Notes under the pieces: generated by a model
The model's database searches: none
Told to the model about the DNA's origin: nothing
Seen by the model: the letters and a program-made list of their open reading frames with translations, nothing else
Translations under genes and position numbers: made by a program
Shown: one piece after another, positions 1-5,956 of the stretch
Position numbering within the stretch: the first letter of the stretch is position 1
Layout: each line of letters starts with the position of its first letter
Origin: a bacterium
GTDB taxonomy: Bacteria; Patescibacteriota; Patescibacteriia; JAACEG01
DNA length: 11,429 nt
Assembly: GCA_027040785.1 (NCBI GenBank)
Contig: JALULG010000073.1
Coordinates: 1 to 11,429 of the forward strand
Direction of reading: 5' to 3'

Positions 1-632
1 AAATAACATTAGAAAAAAAACCGGAAATGGAAATTGTTCCAAAGAAGATTGATTCAGAGAAATCCTTTGAAAAAAATACTGTTTTATCCTCCGGTTTTAA
101 GATGAAAAAAGCTGATTTGAAAACAACGGGAACAAATCTTTCTCCGGATTCTGAAGAAAAAAAAGAAAAAGGTCCGGAAAACAAAAAACATTTTATCGGT
201 TTTTTTTCAAAGAAGCATGGGGAACCGGATAAAAAATCCAATAATGAAAAAATAAAAATGGAAGATGTAAAAATGGTTGATCCGCCGGTGCTTGAAAGTG
301 AAAAAAAATTAATCGGTCCTTTGGATGAATTAAGTAATTTAACACTGGAAGATTTTAGATATTTTTCTTCCGATCCTTTTGAGGCGACAAAAAAAATAAA
401 AGAAAAAATAACTCTTTTAGCCGAAGAGTCTTTTGGAAAAGGAATTGAAGGGATTAAAAAATGGAAAGAAAGTGAAATAAATAAAACCTATTTGTCTATT
501 TTGCATGACGCTTTAATAAAGCATAGTTCTATTAACGCTATTTTGGAAGAAAGAGCCAGAGAACATAAACCAACTTTAAGTAAAAAGGAATTTGATGCTA
601 TTGCTGATTTAAATAAAAGTTTAAGATTTTAA
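1..632 (+). CDS. Hydrophilic lysine-rich protein, 5' end outside window
   Basis: I do not recognise a family. The frame stays open to the left edge (codons from base 3 read I-T-L-E-K-K-P-E before the first ATG at 27), so the gene probably begins upstream and the ATG at 27 is internal. There is no membrane segment. From the ATG, residues 1-90 are rich in Lys, Glu, Ser and Pro and look disordered. Residues 95-201 look helical, with a Leu/Phe-bearing stretch near LSNLTLEDFRYF and a charged C-terminus. It precedes prgI by 41 bp on the same strand and is probably part of the same type IV-like locus, perhaps as an accessory or linker protein. That role is inferred from position only. The reading frame is reliable; the function is unknown. 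Confidence 0.7.
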   Translation, partial: ITLEKKPEMEIVPKKIDSEKSFEKNTVLSSGFKMKKADLKTTGTNLSPDSEEKKEKGPENKKHFIGFFSKKHGEPDKKSNNEKIKMEDVKMVDPPVLESEKKLIGPLDELSNLTLEDFRYFSSDPFEATKKIKEKITLLAEESFGKGIEGIKKWKESEINKTYLSILHDALIKHSSINAILEERAREHKPTLSKKEFDAIADLNKSLRF

Positions 633-652
633 TTTTTTTGAATTTATTTTTG

Positions 653-661
653 TGTTATAAT
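653..661 (+). promoter_or_regulatory. Possible extended -10 promoter before prgI
   Basis: A TG at 653-654, one base, then TATAAT at 656-661 matches an extended -10 element. No good -35 is present at 16-18 bp. Transcription would start near 668, giving a leader of only about 6 nt before the prgI ATG at 674, which has no SD. In a genome this A+T-rich, a TATAAT can arise by chance. Confidence 0.35.
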
Positions 662-673
662 AAATAATATTTT

Positions 674-1111
674 ATGAGACAATTTGTTGTTCCGCAATTT
701 ATTGAAGTAGAGAGTAAAGTTTTTGGTCCGATAACGGTCAGGCAATTTGTTTTGTTGATGGTAGCATTGTTGATTTCCGTGCTTTTTTATAAATTTGTTG
801 ATTTTTTGCTTTTCATTATTATTACGGTTATAGATTTTGGAATAGCAATTGTTTTCGGTTTCGCTAAAGTTAATGGTCGTCCGATTCATTATTTTATAAT
901 AAACGTTTTTCAAGTTTCAATTATTCCTAAAAAAAGAATGTGGTGCAAGGATTTTAGTTTGAATGAAATTAAAGAAAGAATGGAGATGAAAAAAATAAAA
1001 GAAGAAGAAAAACATTTACCGGCCCCAAAACCGTTAAAAAAATCAAAATTATCCGAACTTTCTTTGGTGGTTGATACCGGAGGAAGATATCAAGGAGATT
1101 TTGCTAAATAA
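674..1111 (+). CDS. PrgI family membrane protein
   Basis: This is a 145-residue protein of the PrgI family, which is found beside VirB4-type ATPases in type IV secretion and conjugation-like loci of Gram-positive bacteria and Patescibacteria. The N-terminus shows the typical pattern: VPQFIE near residues 6-11, then VFGPITVRQF at 16-25. Two adjacent hydrophobic segments follow, at about 25-42 and 43-64. The segment after them has N-G-R-P (67-70), a common feature of the family. The C-terminal third is a charged cytoplasmic tail rich in Lys and Glu. The protein probably forms part of the inner-membrane platform that holds the ATPase. The ATG at 674 is chosen because it starts the family motif. 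There is no SD. It is followed 4 bp later by the VirB4 N-domain gene, so the two are surely co-transcribed. Confidence 0.85.
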   Translation: MRQFVVPQFIEVESKVFGPITVRQFVLLMVALLISVLFYKFVDFLLFIIITVIDFGIAIVFGFAKVNGRPIHYFIINVFQVSIIPKKRMWCKDFSLNEIKERMEMKKIKEEEKHLPAPKPLKKSKLSELSLVVDTGGRYQGDFAK

Positions 1112-1115
1112 TTTT

Positions 1116-1784
1116 ATGTCAACAAAAAGACCGATTAGGAAAACAACTCAAGAGCATTTAAGTATTTTAGAAATCAAAGATGATTGCGTGGTTTTGAAAG
1201 ACGGCACTTTGGTTGCCGTTTTGATGGTTTCCAGTATTAATTTTTCTTTAAAATCAGCAGAAGAACAAGAGGCGATAATTAACGCTTATATTAATTTTTT
1301 AAATTCTTTTGATTTTCCTTTTCAGGTGGTTGTTCAATCCAGAAAATTAAACATAGACCCTTATTTGAATGATTTGCGAAAAAGGGAATTAGAACAAACA
1401 AATGATTTATTAAGAATGCAAATAGTTGAATATAGAGAATATATTTCCGAATTGGTAAAAATCGGTCAAATAATGACTAAAAAGTTTTATATCGCTATTC
1501 CTCTTAATCCTTTGGCCAGCGAGAAGAAAAGTCTTTTAAGTAAGATAACGGATATTTTTTCAGCCGCTTCAATCGTTCGTTTAAAGAGAGAAATTTTTCT
1601 TAAAAGGCATAAAGAACTGATGCATAGAGTTAATAAAGTAATGTCCGGATTGAACAGTATGAGCTTGAATTCTGTTTTATTGGATACGCAAAGTTTGATA
1701 GAGCTTTATTATAATTTATATAATCCTATTACTTCAATGCAACAACCGTTGCCTGATTTAGATCAAATGATGATCGAAGAATAA
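1116..1784 (+). CDS. VirB4/TraC N-terminal-domain-like protein, encoded separately
   Basis: This 222-residue protein resembles the N-terminal domain of VirB4/TraC-type ATPases but has no Walker motifs. After a short basic start it has a beta-rich opening (ILEIKDDCVVLKDGTLVAVL), then FPFQVVVQSRKLNIDPYL. A long charged helical stretch (about residues 80-115) leads to KKFYIAIPLNPL, a pattern seen at this point in TraC-like proteins. The C-terminal region is helical and ends with L-D-x-M-M. In VirB4 this part binds the membrane platform. The ATG at 1116 is preferred. In-frame TTG codons at 1071 and 1101 would extend it into prgI, and the latter has GGAG at 1094-1097 a few bases ahead, so the start is not certain. 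The ATPase gene follows after 4 bp, consistent with a VirB4 split into two chains. Confidence 0.75.
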   Translation: MSTKRPIRKTTQEHLSILEIKDDCVVLKDGTLVAVLMVSSINFSLKSAEEQEAIINAYINFLNSFDFPFQVVVQSRKLNIDPYLNDLRKRELEQTNDLLRMQIVEYREYISELVKIGQIMTKKFYIAIPLNPLASEKKSLLSKITDIFSAASIVRLKREIFLKRHKELMHRVNKVMSGLNSMSLNSVLLDTQSLIELYYNLYNPITSMQQPLPDLDQMMIEE

Positions 1785-1788
1785 AATT

Positions 1789-3693
1789 ATGTTTAAACCC
1801 CAGGATATTAAAAAACAAGAAAAATCAATTTTAAAAGAGAAAGAAAAAGAAGACGCTAATTTTTTTGAGAAACAGAAAAAAGAAGAGGAAAAAGCGAAAG
1901 AAGAAAAAATATTATTGGAAGAAGAAAGGGCTTATCGTGAGGGAATAGTAACTGTTAAAGATATTATCGCTCCTTCAGCTTTAGAGGTTAAACCGGCCTA
2001 TATTCGTTTGGGAGATAAATATATCCGAACATTGTTTATGATTGATTATCCTCGTTATATTTCGGTAGGGTGGTTTGCGCCGGTTTTAAATTTCAGCGCT
2101 ATTTTGGATATCAGTATGTTTTTTGTTCCGATTGAAGCCGGCATTGTTTTGAAGCAATTACGAGATAAAGCGGGAAATATTGAAGCCCAATTGATTGCCG
2201 ATGCGGAAAAAGGCGCTCCCAGAGATCCTCTTAGAGAAACCGCTTTGAGGGATGTGGAAAAATTAAGAGATGATTTAACTCAAGGGATTGAACATTTTTT
2301 TCAATTTTCTCTATATATTACCATTTATGCGGATTCGTTAAAAGAGTTGGAGTTGTTAACGGAAGAAATTGAAGCTTTGATTGGCAGTAAGTTGGTTTTA
2401 AGTAAAAGGGTACTGTATCAAGCGGAACAAGGTTTTAATTCCTCGGTTCCTTTATGTGATGATCAATTAAAAATTCCTTTTAATATGAATTCTTCTCCGG
2501 TAGCTTCTTCTTTCCCGTTTATGTCTTCGGAATTAACCTCTGATAGAGGAATTTTGTATGGAATTAACAGGCATAATAACAGTTTAATATTGTTTGATCG
2601 TTTTAGTTTAGAAAATGCCAATATGGTTGTTTTTGCCACTTCCGGAGCCGGAAAAAGTTATGCCATAAAATTGGAGGTTTTACGAAGTATGATGTTCGGA
2701 ACTGATATTATTATAATTGATCCGGAACAAGAATATGAATATCTAAGTGAAACCGTTGGGGGAACCTATATTAACATTTCTTTAAATTCAAAAGTTAAAA
2801 TTAATCCTTTTGATTTGCCAAAATCAACCTCTGACGATGCTAAAACCGGAGATATTATCAGGAGTGCCGTAATTACCGTAAAAGGATTGATGAAATTGAT
2901 GCTTGGTGATTTAACTCATCAAGAAGATTCTTTGATTGATAGGGCTTTAATTGAAACCTATGCCAAAAAAGATATTACACCGGACTGTGATTTAAGGACC
3001 GTTGAAATGCCGATAATGAAAGATTTTCAAGATGTTTTGGAGGGAATGGAGGGGACCGATGATTTGGTTATCAGAATTAAAAAATATACCGAAGGAACTT
3101 TTGCCGGTTTATTAAATCATTTTACAAATGTTGACATTGATAATCAATTGGTTGTTTTTTCAGTTAGAGACTTGGAAGATGAATTGAAACCAATAGCTAT
3201 TTATATGATTATTAACTATATTTGGAATATTGTCAGATCTAAGATGAAAAAAAGAATGTTGGTTATTGATGAGGCGTGGTGGTTGATGCAAAGAGAAGAT
3301 TCGGCAAAATTTATTTATGCTTTGGTTAAAAGGTGTCGTAAATATTATTTGGGTATCACAACTATTACTCAAGATGTAAACGATTTTTTGATTTCTCCTT
3401 ACGGTCAAGTAATTGTTAGTAATTCGGCCTTGCAATTATTATTAAAACAAAGCACTTCGGCGATTAATATTGTTCAAAAAACTTTTATGTTAACCGAAGG
3501 AGAACGTTCTTTATTGCTTGAGAGTGGAGTGGGGGAAGGAATATTTTTTGCCGGTAGAAAACATGTGGCGATTAAAATAATGGCTTCTTATACGGAAGAT
3601 CAAATTATTACTTCTGATCCGCAACAATTATTGGAAATAGAAAATGCCAAAAAAGAATTTCAAGAAGAAAAAGAAAAAGAAAATAATTTATGA
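1789..3693 (+). CDS. VirB4-like type IV secretion ATPase
   Basis: This 634-residue protein belongs to the HerA/FtsK-like VirB4 ATPases that energise type IV secretion and conjugation at the inner membrane. Residues 1-50 are a Lys/Glu-rich probable coiled coil. Residues 50-260 form the region before the motor. Walker A is ATSGAGKS at 283-290 (K289, S290). Walker B is MLVIDEAWWLM at 490-500 (D494, E495). The sensor motif TQD is at 527-529. The end of the motor, GVGEGIFFAGRKHVAIKI, is typical of VirB4/TraC. All key motifs are intact, so it should be an active ATPase. Canonical VirB4 carries its N-domain in the same chain; here that domain appears to be the preceding gene. The stop TGA overlaps the next ATG as ATGA, indicating translational coupling. 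There are no transmembrane segments and no clear SD. Confidence 0.92.
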   Translation: MFKPQDIKKQEKSILKEKEKEDANFFEKQKKEEEKAKEEKILLEEERAYREGIVTVKDIIAPSALEVKPAYIRLGDKYIRTLFMIDYPRYISVGWFAPVLNFSAILDISMFFVPIEAGIVLKQLRDKAGNIEAQLIADAEKGAPRDPLRETALRDVEKLRDDLTQGIEHFFQFSLYITIYADSLKELELLTEEIEALIGSKLVLSKRVLYQAEQGFNSSVPLCDDQLKIPFNMNSSPVASSFPFMSSELTSDRGILYGINRHNNSLILFDRFSLENANMVVFATSGAGKSYAIKLEVLRSMMFGTDIIIIDPEQEYEYLSETVGGTYINISLNSKVKINPFDLPKSTSDDAKTGDIIRSAVITVKGLMKLMLGDLTHQEDSLIDRALIETYAKKDITPDCDLRTVEMPIMKDFQDVLEGMEGTDDLVIRIKKYTEGTFAGLLNHFTNVDIDNQLVVFSVRDLEDELKPIAIYMIINYIWNIVRSKMKKRMLVIDEAWWLMQREDSAKFIYALVKRCRKYYLGITTITQDVNDFLISPYGQVIVSNSALQLLLKQSTSAINIVQKTFMLTEGERSLLLESGVGEGIFFAGRKHVAIKIMASYTEDQIITSDPQQLLEIENAKKEFQEEKEKENNL

Positions 3694-4292
3694 GTCCGGA
3701 AAGAAAAAAAATTTTAAAAATTTTAGGGATAATCATCTTTGTTTTTGTAATACTTTTTTTATTGTGGTTTTTTTTCTTAAATAAAGATCAAGGGCAAATG
3801 ATTGTTAATCAAACAAAAAAAATAATTCCCAAAAAGTTACCCGATATAAAAAAGGATAATACAAATAAAAAACAAATAAAAAATGACAATTTTCCCAAAA
3901 AACAAAAAACAGAAGTTTCTTTAAAAGCGATTATTTTTTTTGTGGCTGAACGTTTCGGCAGTTATTCTTCTGATACTTTGCCTTATTCCAATTTGAATGA
4001 TATTAAATATTTAATGACCGATAGAATGAAATCTTGGGTCGATAGTTTGCAAAAAAAGAACCAAATTAAAACAGAACAGGATTATTATGGTGTAAGCACG
4101 AAAGTTTTGAGTTATGAAATTAACAATAAAGATTTTACTGATCAAAAAAAAGTAAAAGTAATCGTTCAATGTCAAAGAGAAGAAACTTTCGGGAAAAATA
4201 ACCCTAAAACAAAAATTAAATATCAAAAATTAAAATTGATTTTTTATCAGGTGAATAATAAATGGAAACTTGATGAAGCGCGCTGGTTATAA
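3690..4292 (+). CDS. One-pass membrane protein with VirB8/NTF2-like C-terminal region
   Basis: The protein has 200 residues. A short basic N-terminus precedes one strong hydrophobic segment (about residues 8-30), giving an N-in anchor. A Lys/Asn-rich linker runs to about residue 70. The soluble region (about 72-200) has helices (LKAIIFFVAERFGSY, LNDIKYLMTDRMKSWVDSL) followed by alternating strands (VKVIVQCQREETF, KLKLIFYQVNNKWKLDEARWL). This layout, with a terminal strand ending in W-K-L-D-E-A-R-W, fits the NTF2-like fold of VirB8/TcpC proteins, which bridge the inner membrane and periplasm in type IV systems. The assignment rests on topology, fold pattern and position behind the VirB4 gene, not on a sequence match. 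The start overlaps the ATPase stop by 4 bp, and the 3' end overlaps comF by about 20 bp. Confidence 0.65.
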   Translation: MSPERKKILKILGIIIFVFVILFLLWFFFLNKDQGQMIVNQTKKIIPKKLPDIKKDNTNKKQIKNDNFPKKQKTEVSLKAIIFFVAERFGSYSSDTLPYSNLNDIKYLMTDRMKSWVDSLQKKNQIKTEQDYYGVSTKVLSYEINNKDFTDQKKVKVIVQCQREETFGKNNPKTKIKYQKLKLIFYQVNNKWKLDEARWL

Positions 4293-5013
4293 TTTTTTAA
4301 ATAAAATTATAGATATTATTTATCCTCAAGAGTGTTTATTTTGCGGAAAAGACGGAAAAGTCCTTTGTGATGATTGTTTGGAGTTAATTGATTTTCAACC
4401 GAAAAACACTTGTCCTTTTTGTAAAAAGTATTCTTTTTTGGGTTTTACTTGTCGCCAATGTTTGTCAATCAAAAATTTAGACGGCGTTTTTAATTTCTCT
4501 TTTTATAAAAATATTTTTTTAAAAACATTAATTCATGGTTTTAAGTATCAAAATGTTTTCATTTTAAAGGATGTTCTAAGTTTTCAATTGGCGATTGTTT
4601 TGGAAAATATTAAAAAAGCTCAAAAAATGAAGAAAATTCCTCGGGTTTTAAATTCTAAAACTTATTTTTTTTATGTTCCTTTACATAAATTAAAAGAAAG
4701 GTTTAGGGGGTTTAATCAATCAAAATTACTTTTAAACACTTTATTGAAAAACAAGATTGTTTCTGAAAAACAAATTAAATATTCGTCAAAATTAATTCGT
4801 TCTCGTTTTACTTTCTCTCAAACAAAACTTTCTCAAAAAGAAAAAGAAAAAAATATAAAAAAAGCTTTTTCCTATAAAGGAAAAAACTTAAAAAACAAAA
4901 CAATTATTCTTATTGACGATGTTTCCACTTCCGGCTCAACTTTGGAAGAGTGCGCTAAAATTTTAAAAGAAAATGGCGCTAAAAAAGTTTACGGTTTGGT
5001 TCTGGCAAGATAA
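4273..5013 (+). CDS. comF: ComF family phosphoribosyltransferase-like protein
   Basis: This is a 246-residue ComF-type protein. The N-terminal zinc-ribbon has Cys at C21/C24, C32/C35, C47/C50 and C60/C63. The middle contains PLHKLKERFRGFNQSKLL, a family hallmark. The C-terminus has the PRPP-binding loop IILIDDVSTSGST (211-223; D215 and D216 acidic pair). ComF is required for natural transformation in several bacteria, acting at or near the inner membrane during single-stranded DNA uptake. The length is normal for the family. The ATG at 4273 is chosen; an in-frame TTG sits at 4270, directly before it. The start lies inside the preceding gene, so translation is probably coupled. The stop codon ends one base before the tRNA-Ser gene on the other strand, leaving no room for a separate terminator. 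Confidence 0.92.
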   Translation: MKRAGYNFLNKIIDIIYPQECLFCGKDGKVLCDDCLELIDFQPKNTCPFCKKYSFLGFTCRQCLSIKNLDGVFNFSFYKNIFLKTLIHGFKYQNVFILKDVLSFQLAIVLENIKKAQKMKKIPRVLNSKTYFFYVPLHKLKERFRGFNQSKLLLNTLLKNKIVSEKQIKYSSKLIRSRFTFSQTKLSQKEKEKNIKKAFSYKGKNLKNKTIILIDDVSTSGSTLEECAKILKENGAKKVYGLVLAR

Positions 5014-5103
5014 TGGCGGAGAGACAGGGATTCGAACCCTGGGAACCCGTTAAGGCTCAACGGTTTTCAAGACCGTCCCGTTCAACCGCTCCGGCATCTC
5101 TCC
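5014..5103 (-). tRNA. tRNA-Ser (anticodon TGA)
   Basis: Read on the minus strand, the acceptor stem GGAGAGA (5103-5097) pairs with TCTCTCC (5024-5018), followed by discriminator G and encoded CCA (5016-5014). The anticodon stem ACGGT/ACCGT encloses loop CTTGAAA, giving anticodon TGA. The T-loop is GTTCGAATC-like. The long variable arm (class II) and 90-nt length fit serine. It lies 36 bp downstream of tRNA-Ser(GCT) and is probably transcribed with it. Confidence 0.96.
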
Positions 5104-5139
5104 GAAATAAAAATAAATTATCTTAAATAATTGATAATT

Positions 5140-5229
<90 letters not shown>

Positions 5230-5231
5230 TT

Positions 5232-5260
5232 TTGACAATACGCTTGAAATAAAGTATTAT
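5232..5260 (+). promoter_or_regulatory. Sigma-70-like promoter for the 5320 gene
   Basis: TTGACA at 5232-5237 and TATTAT at 5255-5260 (5 of 6 matches) are separated by 17 bp. Transcription would begin near 5267 and reach the ATG at 5320 after about 53 nt. The promoter lies just upstream of the tRNA-Ser(GCT) 5' end and faces the opposing tRNA promoter. Confidence 0.55.
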
Positions 5261-5281
5261 ATAATTATCACCAATATTTTT

Positions 5282-5309
5282 ATTATAAAGTAAATTTTTA
5301 CTTTGTCAA
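5282..5309 (-). promoter_or_regulatory. Consensus promoter of the tRNA-Ser pair, with palindromic spacer
   Basis: On the minus strand, TTGACA (5309-5304) and TATAAT (5287-5282) are both perfect and separated by 16 bp. Transcription would start near 5275, about 46 nt before the mature tRNA-Ser(GCT). The spacer is a near-complete palindrome: AAAGTAAA at 5287-5294, two bases, TTTACTTT at 5297-5304. This could bind a dimeric regulator or be chance in A+T-rich DNA. Confidence 0.65.
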
Positions 5310-5319
5310 TTTTTGAAAT

Positions 5320-5820
5320 ATGAAAAATAAAAAACAAGAAAAAATAAAAAAAGGCGAAGAAATTTTATCTTGGACATTTCCGGAATACGAAAAGCATCAA
5401 AGAGGTAAATATTGGTATTTAAGTGTTTTTGTTCTCGGATCTTTATTATTTGTTTATTGTTTAAAAACAAGTAATTTTTTATTTGCCATTATTATTGTAA
5501 TGGTCGGTTTGATTTTATTCTTTTCGCATAAAAATAATCCTTTAAAAATAAAATTCAGTATTTTAAAAAATGGAATTTTGTTAGATGATAAATTTTATCC
5601 CTATCTTGATTTGGAAGGATTTTGGATAGTTTATGATCCTCCGGAGGTAAAAAGACTTTATATTATTAAAAATAATATTTTTAAAACATATTTTTCCATT
5701 CCTTTTAAAGATATTTCTCCGTTGGAAATTAGGGAAATTTTATCACAATACCTGGAAGAAGATTTAACAAAAGACGGCGAAGCGTTTTCTGATGCTTTTG
5801 GAAGAATTTTTAAAATTTAA
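5320..5820 (+). CDS. Small two-pass membrane protein, unknown function
   Basis: This 166-residue protein has a basic N-terminus followed by WTFPEYEKHQRGKYWY (about residues 18-33). I recall this segment as typical of a conserved hypothetical family in Patescibacteria, but I have no family name for it. Two hydrophobic segments follow at about 33-48 and 53-68, with a short loop between, so both ends should be cytoplasmic. The remaining 95 residues alternate strands (IKFSILKNGILLDDKFYPY, FWIVYDPPEVKRLYIIK, FKTYFSIPF) and end in a helix (LEIREILSQYLEED). This pattern resembles bacterial PH-like domains that follow a two-helix hairpin. The C-terminus is SDAFGRIFKI. It stands alone between tRNA genes with its own putative promoter. 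There is no SD before the ATG at 5320. The coding call is secure; the function is not known. Confidence 0.85.
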   Translation: MKNKKQEKIKKGEEILSWTFPEYEKHQRGKYWYLSVFVLGSLLFVYCLKTSNFLFAIIIVMVGLILFFSHKNNPLKIKFSILKNGILLDDKFYPYLDLEGFWIVYDPPEVKRLYIIKNNIFKTYFSIPFKDISPLEIREILSQYLEEDLTKDGEAFSDAFGRIFKI

Positions 5821-5848
5821 TTGACAAAAAATATATAATTTATAAACT
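5821..5848 (+). promoter_or_regulatory. Possible promoter for tRNA-Arg and recG
   Basis: A perfect TTGACA occupies 5821-5826, directly after the preceding stop codon. The best-spaced -10 is TAAACT at 5843-5848 (16-bp spacer, 4 of 6 matches). TATAAA at 5841-5846 matches better but leaves only 14 bp. Transcription would begin near 5855, some 28 nt before the tRNA. Confidence 0.45.
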
Positions 5849-5851
5849 GAT

Positions 5852-5882
5852 AAAGGATTTAAAAATTCCTTTTATTTTTTTT
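5852..5882 (+). terminator. Weak hairpin plus T-run after the 5320 gene
   Basis: AAAGGA (5852-5857) and TCCTTT (5867-5872) can pair around a 9-nt loop, followed by a T-rich run to 5882. The stem is short and A+T-rich. It could end the preceding gene's transcript. It sits between the candidate promoter and the tRNA, so it may instead be chance or part of the start region. Confidence 0.3.
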
Positions 5883-5954
5883 GCTTTCGTAGTTCAACGG
5901 ATAGAACGCAGGATTGCGGATCCTGTAATGCAGGTTCGATTCCTGCCGAAAGCG
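5883..5954 (+). tRNA. tRNA-Arg (anticodon GCG)
   Basis: The acceptor GCTTTCG (5883-5889) pairs with CGAAAGC (5947-5953). The D stem is GTTC/GAAC. The anticodon stem CAGGA/TCCTG encloses loop TTGCGGA, giving anticodon GCG. The T stem GCAGG/CCTGC encloses TTCGATT. The discriminator is G5954 and is followed by CT, so CCA is not encoded, unlike the two tRNA-Ser genes. The length is 72 nt. The recG ATG begins 2 nt later. An unmodified GCG reads CGC and, by wobble, CGU. Confidence 0.95.
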
Positions 5955-5956
5955 CT

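Noticed and set aside
644..913. 89-codon minus-strand open frame opposite prgI
   Set aside because: It lies antisense to the well-supported PrgI gene, has an Asn/Lys-biased composition expected from reading the complement of A+T-rich coding DNA, and shows no domain.
1071..1115. Longer N-terminus of the VirB4 N-domain gene from TTG codons at 1071 or 1101
   Set aside because: It would overlap prgI and adds residues with no family pattern. ATG at 1116 is the simpler start, although TTG 1101 with GGAG just upstream cannot be excluded.
3160..3435. 91-codon minus-strand open frame inside the VirB4 gene
   Set aside because: It is antisense to the conserved Walker B region of the ATPase and has no independent signals.
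3691..3693. TGA recoded as Gly, as in Gracilibacteria/SR1
   Set aside because: The TGA overlaps the next start as ATGA, the ATPase is complete at this point, and I saw no in-frame TGA inside the conserved genes.
5852..5882. Attenuator controlling tRNA-Arg and recG
   Set aside because: The stem is only six A+T-rich pairs, and the predicted transcript start falls inside it, so the RNA would not contain the whole hairpin.
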